Source: Planctomycetota bacterium (lineage in GTDB: Bacteria > Planctomycetota > UBA1135 > JACQFD01). Taken from it: DNA of 64,000 bases. Below the pieces are notes generated by a model that was not told where the DNA came from, searched no databases, and saw only the letters and a list, made by a program, of their open reading frames with translations. The position numbers and the translations under genes are program-made. Where the stretch lies: the NCBI GenBank assembly GCA_016200225.1, contig JACQFD010000026.1:1-64000 (forward strand), written 5' to 3'. Shown here piece by piece: positions 55,070 through 63,034 of the stretch (its first letter is position 1; each line of letters opens with the position of its first letter).

Positions 55070-55229
55070 GAAGTGGTTTCATAAGTATCTCGAAAAGCGA
55101 GCGCGAGCAATCGTTGGTCAGCGCAAGGCGCCTCGTCCTCGGCGACCCAGTCGGGTCGCCGAGGACGAGGCAACGACGTGATGGCCGACGAGGGCCGCGC
55201 GTAGCTCGAGAGACTTATGAAACCTCTTC
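55070..55229. repeat. Nested long inverted repeat B
   Basis: Inner hairpin: perfect 19-bp arms (55130-55148 and 55153-55171) with an AGTC centre. Outer arms: 24 bases at 55070-55093 and 55206-55229, 22 matched (GAAGTGGTTTCATAAGTATC-like). It lies between two minus-strand genes and ends 11 bases before the HEAT gene stop. Confidence 0.85.
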
Positions 55230-55239
55230 TAAGTAGAAT

Positions 55240-56133
55240 TTACTTTTGAACCGCCGGCCGCGATGCCGGTTGATTCTGTTCGAGCCAGCGCCGCCATGCG
55301 ACCGGATCGGGACTGATATCTTTTCGATTGGTAATGTCATGCAATGCTGCGATTGCGGATTCGACGGCGCCCGGATCGTTGCCCGCTTGCGCGCGTTCGA
55401 GATATTCAATCATCGCCCCGACGCGGCCCATGGCCTGACGGCGGCCGAGGGCGTGCGCGGCCTCGCGCGACACGAGCCAATCATCATCTCCAAGTACTTT
55501 TACAAGCGCGTCGTCCCAGCGATCGCCCACCAATTTAGACATTCCAAGTATCGTCGCGGCCTCGCGACGCACGATCCACGCCGGGTCTGAAAGTAGATTT
55601 GCCGCCGCCTCCTGGAAATGCACAATTCGCGATTCCGAAGTCGCGGCCGCGCGCAGGGCTCCGCGTCGGACATTCTCGCGCGGCGATTCGATTGCCGCCG
55701 CGATCGCCGGATCGGCCGAGGCGTCCTCGAATTTTGCGAGGATTTCCGCGCCGAGCGAAACGCCGTATCCCGATTCACACATAAAACCGACCAGCACCTC
55801 CGCCGCCGGAGCGCCAAGTGTTGGAATCACCAGTCGATAGCGCGCCATTTGTTGGTTCGCAATTTCGCGCGCGAGCGGATCAAAGGTTCCCTCGCGTTTT
55901 CGCGACTCCGCCTCAATATTAAGAATCCGCCGGCACAACTCGCGCGCGAGTCGTCCGACCGCGGCGGGATCCTGCGCGAGCGCGGGACGTCGACTTTCAA
56001 ATTCCACCGGGTCGCGATCGAGCAGGTCGGCGGATTCGATCGCGCGAGCGTCCTCGGACGAGCGAAACGGCGACGCGGCCGCGCAACCGGCGACGGTCGC
56101 GGCGAGAATGATACAAATTGCGAGGTGCCTCAT
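55240..56133 (-). CDS. HEAT-repeat lipoprotein
   Basis: 297 residues. A lipoprotein signal ends with the lipobox VAGC (Cys17). Residues about 100-285 contain at least three PBS-lyase-like HEAT repeats (PRENVRRGALRAAATS, PAWIVRREAATILGMSK, DDWLVSREAAHALGRR), which stack as protein-binding helices. It should be anchored to the inner leaflet of the outer membrane or to the inner membrane and serve as a scaffold. No partner is obvious among its neighbours. Confidence 0.8.
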   Translation of the reverse strand: MRHLAICIILAATVAGCAAASPFRSSEDARAIESADLLDRDPVEFESRRPALAQDPAAVGRLARELCRRILNIEAESRKREGTFDPLAREIANQQMARYRLVIPTLGAPAAEVLVGFMCESGYGVSLGAEILAKFEDASADPAIAAAIESPRENVRRGALRAAATSESRIVHFQEAAANLLSDPAWIVRREAATILGMSKLVGDRWDDALVKVLGDDDWLVSREAAHALGRRQAMGRVGAMIEYLERAQAGNDPGAVESAIAALHDITNRKDISPDPVAWRRWLEQNQPASRPAVQK

Positions 56134-56183
56134 GCGTTCAATGTAGCAAATCGCAGGCGTCGCTCAGGTGTTAGACTTCCGCG

Positions 56184-57296
56184 ATGACGTTGGAAATTAA
56201 GTCCGTCGGCGGCGTCCTCGGGCGGCTTGCGTTTTTGCGCGCGGCCGCCGCGGTGCGCCGCGAGCCTCAATTCACGCCCGACGTGTCGCTCGATTTTTTC
56301 CGGCAGACCTCGCCGAAGAATCCGTTTTTTCGCCACGCACAAATCAAATTCTTCATCGCGAAACGCGACGGTCGCGTCGTCGGGCGCGCGGCGGCAACCG
56401 TCGACGACGACGCCAATGCTTATTTTCGCGAAAAAGTCGTGAAGTTCGGTTTTTTTGAATGTGCCGACGGCGAAACGGAAGCGGCACGCGCCCTGATCGA
56501 AGCATCGGCCGATTTCGGCCGCGCGCGCGGAATGCAAATATTGCGCGGCCCGGTCGACATGAGTATGAATTTCAAAATCGGAATGTTAATCGAGGGTTTC
56601 GACCGGCCTCCGGCCGTTCTGATGAATTGGAATCCGCCAAGCTACAATTCGCTCGTCGAATCGCTCGGATTTCAGAAGGAGAAGGACGTCGTCGCGATGG
56701 AAGTTACAAGAGAGGTCGTCGACGTCGAACGTTACAAAAAACTCGCGCGCCGCGTGCTCGATCGCGGAGGATTGCGCGTGCGTTCCTTCGAAACGAAACA
56801 TTTCGGCCGCGAACTCGAACTCATGCGAACGATTTTTAACAAAGCGTGGGCCGACAACTGGGGCTTCATGCCGGTTTCACGCGAGGAATTCGAGTATGAA
56901 GCGCACGGATTGAAGGACGTGCTCATTCCCGAAATGGGGTGTTTCATCGAACGGGATGGAGAAACGGTCGCGTTCTCCCTTTCCATACCCGACGCGGCGG
57001 TTGCCGTGCGCGAAATCCGCGGCCGGTTGCTGCCGTTCGGCTGGTACAAATTGTTAAAACGGATCAAAACGATCGATCGCGTCCGCATGATCCTGCTCGG
57101 CATTCTTCCCGAGTTCAGACGGCACGGCATCGACGCATTGTTATATTTCGAAACCTTTCGCCGCGCGTACGAAAAAGGGATGACGACCGCCGAATTCGGC
57201 TGGATCCTCGAAGACAACGAATTGATAATTAAAGGATGCGAAGCCTGCGGCGCGAAAATCACAAAACGATACAGAATTTATAAGAAGTCGATCTGA
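56184..57296 (+). CDS. GNAT-like N-acetyltransferase
   Basis: 370 residues. Two GNAT-like halves: residues about 30-160 contain IAKRDGRVVGRAAA and LRGPVDMSMNFKIG; residues about 185-370 contain ILGILPEFRRHGIDALLYF with the acetyl-CoA loop in the R/Q-x-x-G-x-(A/G) style (RRHGID). The FKIGMLIEGFDRPPAVLMNWNPP stretch is typical of a large unnamed GNAT family in bacteria. Substrate unknown. It diverges from the HEAT lipoprotein gene and is followed by a terminator. Confidence 0.72.
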   Translation: MTLEIKSVGGVLGRLAFLRAAAAVRREPQFTPDVSLDFFRQTSPKNPFFRHAQIKFFIAKRDGRVVGRAAATVDDDANAYFREKVVKFGFFECADGETEAARALIEASADFGRARGMQILRGPVDMSMNFKIGMLIEGFDRPPAVLMNWNPPSYNSLVESLGFQKEKDVVAMEVTREVVDVERYKKLARRVLDRGGLRVRSFETKHFGRELELMRTIFNKAWADNWGFMPVSREEFEYEAHGLKDVLIPEMGCFIERDGETVAFSLSIPDAAVAVREIRGRLLPFGWYKLLKRIKTIDRVRMILLGILPEFRRHGIDALLYFETFRRAYEKGMTTAEFGWILEDNELIIKGCEACGAKITKRYRIYKKSI

Positions 57297-57353
57297 CCGG
57301 AGTCCCCTCGCGCGACGGGTGACGCGCGCGACGCGGTTCGGGCGCTCCGTGCG

Positions 57354-57379
57354 GCCGGCGAAACGCCGGCGATTTTTTT
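57354..57379 (+). terminator. Rho-independent terminator of the GNAT gene
   Basis: A 7-bp stem GCCGGCG/CGCCGGC with an AAA loop, then GATTTTTTT. It lies 38 bases before the next ATG, so the next gene has its own promoter or depends on read-through. Confidence 0.82.
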
Positions 57380-57416
57380 GAAAGAAACGGGTACGGCGAG
57401 CGTCTGTTCTACTCCA

Positions 57417-58523
57417 ATGACCATGAATCGAGCCTTCAACGCATTTGGAATTGTAGTATTAAGCGGAGTCTGGTTCGTCGAAGCCGCAATTGGCGGCCCC
57501 GGCGACGAAGCCGCCGAATTTGCAAAAAAATTCAACCTGCCGAAAGCCGTCCACGAGTCGGCGGCGGGCATCGATCTATTCGGCGAAGACCCGAAAGTCA
57601 TCGACGGCGTGAAACCGCTCATCGAAACCGCGATGAGACGCGCGGAAAAATGGCTCGGCCAGAATCCGCTGAAGGGCGTAAGAGTCAAAATTATTATTAC
57701 AAAAGGCGCCGAATCGTTCGATGCAATTCTTAAAGATAGCAATCCTGAATTGGTAAAAACGGGCGCGAAGCCGATCGACGATGCTTATGTTACGCAGGCA
57801 AAGCAGGCGGGCGCCTGTACGACGCGGCTCCCCGCAATGATACTGATGAGCGTGCAGGTCCTCGGATCGAAACAGCGCCGCGACACGCGCGTCATTCACG
57901 ATCTGGGACATCTCGTCGCGGGATACCTCATCAGCGAATCGGGCAACGGTCCGCCGGCGCTCGTCGAAGGCGTCGCCGGAGAATTGGTGCGAACCGCCGT
58001 CCCCAAACCCGAAGCCATCGTCTGCTCCGCTTCCGCGGCGCTCAAAGACACCGTTCAAGGCTACGGCGTGTTCTCCGCGATCGGATCGGTCGCTAATAAT
58101 ACATGGAACGATCCCGCCTGCTGGCCGCGAATGTTACAAAACGTCGTTAAATTGTTAAAGAAACCGCCGTCCGAACAAAAGGAAGACAAGGAGGGCGACT
58201 CGAAAGTTAAAGTTTCATCGCTCCTCGCGCGCAAGAACTCCGAATTCCGCCGCGCGGATTACGGCTTCGCGTGGAGCGCCTGTAGTTATCTATTCGACGC
58301 GACGCCGCCGCCAAAACCGAAAGACGGCACAACGCCGTTGTCGCGGCGCGATATTGTTATCAATGCAATCTCCGAACTAAAGAAAACTTTCGACGCAGCC
58401 GCGGACGACGACGCACGCGTCGTGCTTTTCCGGGACGCAATATTGAAAGCGCTCGGAATGTCGGAGGACGAACTACAGAAATCATGGCTCGAATGGGGAG
58501 ATAAATTATATTCAAAGAGCTAA
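57417..58523 (+). CDS. Exported metallopeptidase-like protein with HDxxH in place of HExxH
   Basis: 368 residues from ATG 57417 (ATG 57423 also possible); an upstream TTG at 57378 would overlap the terminator. A signal peptide covers about residues 1-25. Residues 70-190 are laid out like a peptidase-MA/gluzincin domain: a VIHDLGHLVAGYL helix (His161, His165) and then PPALVEGVAGELV, which matches the downstream WLxEGxA Glu motif (Glu184). The catalytic Glu of HExxH is Asp here. The protein may be an inactive or altered peptidase, or a different fold with a chance match. The C-terminal half is unrecognised. No known partner. Confidence 0.55.
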   Translation: MTMNRAFNAFGIVVLSGVWFVEAAIGGPGDEAAEFAKKFNLPKAVHESAAGIDLFGEDPKVIDGVKPLIETAMRRAEKWLGQNPLKGVRVKIIITKGAESFDAILKDSNPELVKTGAKPIDDAYVTQAKQAGACTTRLPAMILMSVQVLGSKQRRDTRVIHDLGHLVAGYLISESGNGPPALVEGVAGELVRTAVPKPEAIVCSASAALKDTVQGYGVFSAIGSVANNTWNDPACWPRMLQNVVKLLKKPPSEQKEDKEGDSKVKVSSLLARKNSEFRRADYGFAWSACSYLFDATPPPKPKDGTTPLSRRDIVINAISELKKTFDAAADDDARVVLFRDAILKALGMSEDELQKSWLEWGDKLYSKS

Positions 58524-58582
58524 AGATTGTGAATAACGGGGACGGGATCAATTTTCTTTTAATAATAATTGGGCGATAGGAC

Positions 58583-58808
58583 GCGGGGCGGGCTCCGCTC
58601 TAACACTAACGATCGGAACGCTAACTAAGTGCTCGTGTCATGTAGCCACCATCTTCAACGGCGAGGCGATGCCGCGACGGGCGAAATGTCCGGGGGCCGC
58701 GCACGCGGCCCCCGGACATGCGCACGCCGGCATGGCCGAGCAGCCGCGCTTTTTATTAGCGTACCTGCTATCGTTAGTACTGGCGGGCGGCGGGTCCGTG
58801 GCGCCCGC
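58583..58808. repeat. Nested inverted repeat C in the gap before the GT4 cluster
   Basis: Inner hairpin: perfect 16-bp arms ATGTCCGGGGGCCGCG and its complement (58686-58701 and 58704-58719) with a CA centre. Outer arms are weaker: ACTAACGAT (58605-58613) with ATCGTTAGT (58770-58778), and ACGCTAA with TTAGCGT inside them. It fills most of the 307-base gap between convergent genes; no gene is seen there. Confidence 0.7.
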
Positions 58809-58830
58809 TTTGGCCTATTTGATATTAATA

Positions 58831-61425
58831 CTATCCCGGAAAATACAACGGCAACAATTGATCCGTGACTTCGCTCGCCGTCGGCACCGCCTTTGGCGCT
58901 CTTGCAATATCGTTTCTCAAACGCGCGTCATCCAACATCCGTTTCAAACATCTATATAAATCATCCGCGTCCCCCGGATTGAATAATAATCCAGTTACGC
59001 CGTCCTCCACCGCGTCGGCCATCGGTCCGAGACGAGATGCAATCACCGGAATATTTGCAAGGAATCCCTCGCGAATCGTCATGCAATAACTTTCAAACCA
59101 AACCGAGGGCACGACGAGGACGTCGAGGTTTGATAATAATCTCGGGAGATCGGAATTATTATAACGTCCGCAGAATTCCACGGGATGGCTCGGCCGAACG
59201 CGCTTTGCGAGTTGTTCGCCGTAATCTGTAACTTCGTGCCAGCGGGAAATCGTGCCGTGGATGCGCAGCACGCACGCTTCGGCGGGTAGTTTATTGATAG
59301 CATCGATCAATATATGTATTCCCTTCGACGGAGTGACGCTTCCGATGAAGCCGACGCGGAAGCGCGGCGAAGCGGTTCGTTTCAAGTCGCGGTAGGGCGC
59401 CGGATCGAGTCCGGGCGCGATCGCGGTGATCTTATCTTCGGCGATGTTCCATTCGCGAATGTACATTCTGCGGTGAAATTCGCTCGGCGTGACGAGAAAA
59501 TCGGCCGTCTCGAACGCGTGCGCGACGCGCGATTCGTAATCTGTTAAATTAGCGAAGCCCATTGTATCATTCTTAAAAAACTGCGGCCAGATACCCCCGA
59601 GACACGGCACGCAGCGCCTCCGGTTGATCGTCGTGCAAAGCTCAAGATCTTTTGTTAGTCTCTGCCCGCGCGGACAACCCATCCAAAAATCGTGCGCGGT
59701 GAGGCCTACGCGGATTCTGCGCCGTTTGACTTCGTCGAGAATGGTCGTCGAGAGGCACGTGAGTCCCTGCGCGTGCACGACATCGGGCCGCTCCGCTTCC
59801 AACACTTCACAAAAAGCGCGATCGATCGACGGATTCGTTACGAGCCTGTGGAATCCATCGTTAAAATCGCTCCAACGATAATGAACGCCGTGGAGCCGAG
59901 TCCCATCGTGTTCGACGGTCCGAATCGTAAACTCCGGCGCCGTCGGATCGCTGCTGTCGTTTCTAAATATTACCGTTTCGTGCCCGCGCGCGCGCAACTC
60001 GCGCGAAACGAGCGAAATATGCATTTCGACGCCGCCGACGCTTTCCGGAAGCGTGAACGGATTTATGAATAATATCTTTTTCCCTTTGCGCGGCTCCGCG
60101 GGCATGGGCGACATTTGTAACATTCGAGAGGCGTGCGCGCGGACGCGGTCGAGTCCGGCGCGGCGCGTGTGCTCCTCGACGACGCGCACGAAATAACTCT
60201 CCGTTTCGGCGGCCATCTCGGAATCGACGCGCACGCGCGGAACCGAAATGCACAATTCTTCGTACGCGTCGGGATCGGTCGAGTATAATCTTAAGATTCG
60301 CGCGAGATCCGCGTCGTTTTCGCGCTTGAACACGACGCCGCCGCCGCGCGAGAGCGATTCTTTCATTCCGCCGAGATCGGACGCCACGACCGGCACGCCC
60401 TCGCGGAATGCTTCCAATATCGTGACGGGCGCGTTTTCATACCATAAGGAGGGAACCACGAGCAGATCGATTCCGGCCAGCACTTCGGGCGCTTTTTCGG
60501 TTGGAAACCCGCCCATCCAGCGCACGTTCGAATTGATACATTCGCGCCGGATGCGGTCGACAAAATGCGGAAACCAATCGAGCGCGCCGTGGATCTCGAT
60601 CGGATTCTTAAGATCCGCGATCCGGTTCGCCGCTTTTATTAATACTTCCAATCCTTTATAATCCGCGATCGTCCCGACGTAACCGATCCGAAGCGGTTCG
60701 CCCGGCGCGCGCGCTTTGTGCGGGAACGGCGGCACGGGCGGAAGTCCGTGCTCCACGACCGCGACGCGGTGCGGTTCGACGAGGCCGTTCTTTATCATTG
60801 TGTCGCGAAGAAACCGCGAGGGCGAAATAAACAAATCGACCATGCGCGCGCGGTCTTTGATGGTTTTCGCCCGGCGTTCCATGGCCAGCGGAAGCGCCAG
60901 CGCGCGCTCGTCGCGATCATAACGTTGCGGAATCAGCGGAACACTGTGGCCGCACTCCGCGCACAAATCCGCGCGAGGGCCTTTTTCACAAATACTCAAG
61001 TCTTCCAATAAAAACGTGCTTCGATGGCATAAAAGCCAATATTCATGAAGCGTGCAAACGACGGGCACGCCTTGATCGGCGACGGCGCGCACGGCGTCGA
61101 ATCCGAAGAACATCGTATGTTGGAAATGCACCAAATCGGGCCTCACGCGCCGCACGACGTCCGCCACGACGCGATTCATCTCCGGGTTCGCGTACGTGCG
61201 CTCGAAATCGTCGATTCCGTGCGCCCACGCCACTTCGAACACCGGCGTTCCGCGATATTCGCGTTCTTCAATTGTATATTGCGGCCGCTCGCCCGTATGC
61301 TCGCAAGCGAGAATCATCACTTCATGTCCGCGGTCGCGGAGGGCGCGCGCGAGCTGATCTGTATGAATCTCCGTTCCGGCGCGATGCTTGGGAAGGAACT
61401 GATGAACGACGGCGAGGATCTTCAC
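58831..61425 (-). CDS. Fused double GT4 glycosyltransferase
   Basis: 864 residues: two complete GT-B glycosyltransferases in a row. The first (1-440) starts MKILAVVHQFLPKHRAGTE and has the donor motif ENAPVTILEAFREGVPVVASD. The second (455-864) starts ILFINPFTLPESVGGVE and has ESYCMTIREGFLANIPVIASR. Each half has a Cys cluster in the acceptor domain: C-x(n)-C-x(n)-C-x2-C in YWLLCHRS...CAECGH, and CPRGQR...CVPCLGG. The E-x7-E donor motif is intact in both, so both can act and perhaps add alternating sugars to one chain. It is downstream of two more GT4 genes on the same strand. Confidence 0.85.
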   Translation of the reverse strand: MKILAVVHQFLPKHRAGTEIHTDQLARALRDRGHEVMILACEHTGERPQYTIEEREYRGTPVFEVAWAHGIDDFERTYANPEMNRVVADVVRRVRPDLVHFQHTMFFGFDAVRAVADQGVPVVCTLHEYWLLCHRSTFLLEDLSICEKGPRADLCAECGHSVPLIPQRYDRDERALALPLAMERRAKTIKDRARMVDLFISPSRFLRDTMIKNGLVEPHRVAVVEHGLPPVPPFPHKARAPGEPLRIGYVGTIADYKGLEVLIKAANRIADLKNPIEIHGALDWFPHFVDRIRRECINSNVRWMGGFPTEKAPEVLAGIDLLVVPSLWYENAPVTILEAFREGVPVVASDLGGMKESLSRGGGVVFKRENDADLARILRLYSTDPDAYEELCISVPRVRVDSEMAAETESYFVRVVEEHTRRAGLDRVRAHASRMLQMSPMPAEPRKGKKILFINPFTLPESVGGVEMHISLVSRELRARGHETVIFRNDSSDPTAPEFTIRTVEHDGTRLHGVHYRWSDFNDGFHRLVTNPSIDRAFCEVLEAERPDVVHAQGLTCLSTTILDEVKRRRIRVGLTAHDFWMGCPRGQRLTKDLELCTTINRRRCVPCLGGIWPQFFKNDTMGFANLTDYESRVAHAFETADFLVTPSEFHRRMYIREWNIAEDKITAIAPGLDPAPYRDLKRTASPRFRVGFIGSVTPSKGIHILIDAINKLPAEACVLRIHGTISRWHEVTDYGEQLAKRVRPSHPVEFCGRYNNSDLPRLLSNLDVLVVPSVWFESYCMTIREGFLANIPVIASRLGPMADAVEDGVTGLLFNPGDADDLYRCLKRMLDDARLRNDIARAPKAVPTASEVTDQLLPLYFPG

Positions 61426-61468
61426 GTGCGCGAAATGTTCAATTCGTCGATCGCTGGATCGTTAATAA

Positions 61469-63025
61469 TTAAGAATTCGCGTTTCCGTTTTTCTCGATCG
61501 ACGGTTTTTTTTCGTTCGACATCGCCGTGCGCTGGATGTCGGCCTTGTTGTCGCGCGATGCGAGTTTTTGTTCCGTTTCGGCGACGCGCCGCGCGAGTTC
61601 AATATTACGTTTCTCGAGCCGTTCGCGCTCGGCCTGCAGGAATTCGATCATTTTAATTCGGTTCTCGCGATCGTCCTGAATGTCGCGAACGAAGTGCGTC
61701 AGCGATTCGAGCCGCAGCGCGTGGCGCAGGCGGTTTTCGGATCGTTGAAATTCGAACGCGACGTGCGCGCGATCGTCGAATTTGGAATTCGCGGGAACTT
61801 TGCCGGACGCATCCGCTTCTTTATATATCTTTTCCATCCGCGTCACGTGCTCTTCGATCGTCATGGGCGGCGTGCGGGCCTCGAACTTCTGTAATGATTG
61901 CGGTTTTTCGATACATTCGTCGAGCATGGCCGCGAGCGCCGTCCGGTCGCCGCGTGGAAATAATTTTCCGGCCGAACCCAAACGTTCGGACAGCGCGCCG
62001 AAATCACTTGCAAAAATCGGAAACCCGAGCGAAATCGCCTCGTCGAGCGCGAAACTGTAACTTTCGGACGCGAGACTCGGCATCACGACGATATCGAAGG
62101 TTTCGCGTCCGAGATCGGGCGCGCGGAACGGTCCGTGAAACTCCACGCGCAAACCCTCCGCGAGCTGGCGCAACTTGTCGCCGTACGCGTCGTCAGGCGC
62201 GCTTCCATACAGATGAATGTCGAGTTTGTCTTTATATCGCGACAAGTGCGCCGCTTCCAACAGAACGTGCACTCCTTTCAAATGATATAACGCGCCCCAG
62301 TGGCCGATTCTTAACATTCCGTCGGCGAGCGGCCGGCGTTTCTTGCCGGCTTTTAAATCGGAGATCGAGCCGTGCGGCAGAATTGTAAATGACGAAGGAT
62401 CGAGTTCGAGCGCCGACGCGACGCGTTCCGCGTGAATTTTAGTTGGAACGATGCGCGCGCGCGCGACGGCGAGTTCATTACGAATATCCTCCAGATACAA
62501 GCGCCCGGCTTCGCGCAGTTCGCCGACGCCCGTCCACGGCCGCGCGCCGCCGATGCACGGCACGCAATGTTTAGGATCGAGGGTTCGCGAACAAAAACCC
62601 TCGCCGTCGAGAATGCGGTCGACGCGCAGACACGTGCTCCAAAGATCGTGAATAGTAACAACCGCGGGAATCTTGCGCCGCCGCGCGATTTCCACGAGAT
62701 CGCGCGAGAGCCGCATCCAGTGATGCACATGTAACAAATCCGGCTTGAACTTCGCGAGGATTTTATCGAATATCAAACCGGCCGTCGGACAATACGACTT
62801 TTCCCAACGTTCATGAAACGGATCGCTTCTATGGATTCGCGAAACTTGAATATTATCGAGCGTTTCCTCCGATGTGCGATCCTGATGAAACCATTGTAAC
62901 GATCCCGCGACTACAGATAGCGTGTGGCCGCGCGCCGCGAGCCCTTGGGAAAGCTTGCGAACGTACAATTCGGTGCCGCCCGTGCATTCGGGCGGATAGC
63001 CGTGGACCGCGAAGAGAATGCGCAC
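61469..63025 (-). CDS. GT4 glycosyltransferase with a C-terminal coiled coil
   Basis: 518 residues. GT-B domain at 1-395: FAVHGYPPECTGGTELYVRKL start, Cys cluster LWSTCLRVDRI then CVPCIGG, and the donor motif ESYSFALDEAISLGFPIFASD. Residues about 425-500 are a long charged coiled coil (IKMIEFLQAERERLEKRNIELARRV), which may mediate oligomerisation or act as a length ruler, and the tail is Lys/Asn/Ser-rich. Probably adds sugars to a surface polymer. It ends 43 bases before the double GT4 gene. Confidence 0.83.
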   Translation of the reverse strand: MRILFAVHGYPPECTGGTELYVRKLSQGLAARGHTLSVVAGSLQWFHQDRTSEETLDNIQVSRIHRSDPFHERWEKSYCPTAGLIFDKILAKFKPDLLHVHHWMRLSRDLVEIARRRKIPAVVTIHDLWSTCLRVDRILDGEGFCSRTLDPKHCVPCIGGARPWTGVGELREAGRLYLEDIRNELAVARARIVPTKIHAERVASALELDPSSFTILPHGSISDLKAGKKRRPLADGMLRIGHWGALYHLKGVHVLLEAAHLSRYKDKLDIHLYGSAPDDAYGDKLRQLAEGLRVEFHGPFRAPDLGRETFDIVVMPSLASESYSFALDEAISLGFPIFASDFGALSERLGSAGKLFPRGDRTALAAMLDECIEKPQSLQKFEARTPPMTIEEHVTRMEKIYKEADASGKVPANSKFDDRAHVAFEFQRSENRLRHALRLESLTHFVRDIQDDRENRIKMIEFLQAERERLEKRNIELARRVAETEQKLASRDNKADIQRTAMSNEKKPSIEKNGNANS

Positions 63026-63034
63026 GAGGGTCTG

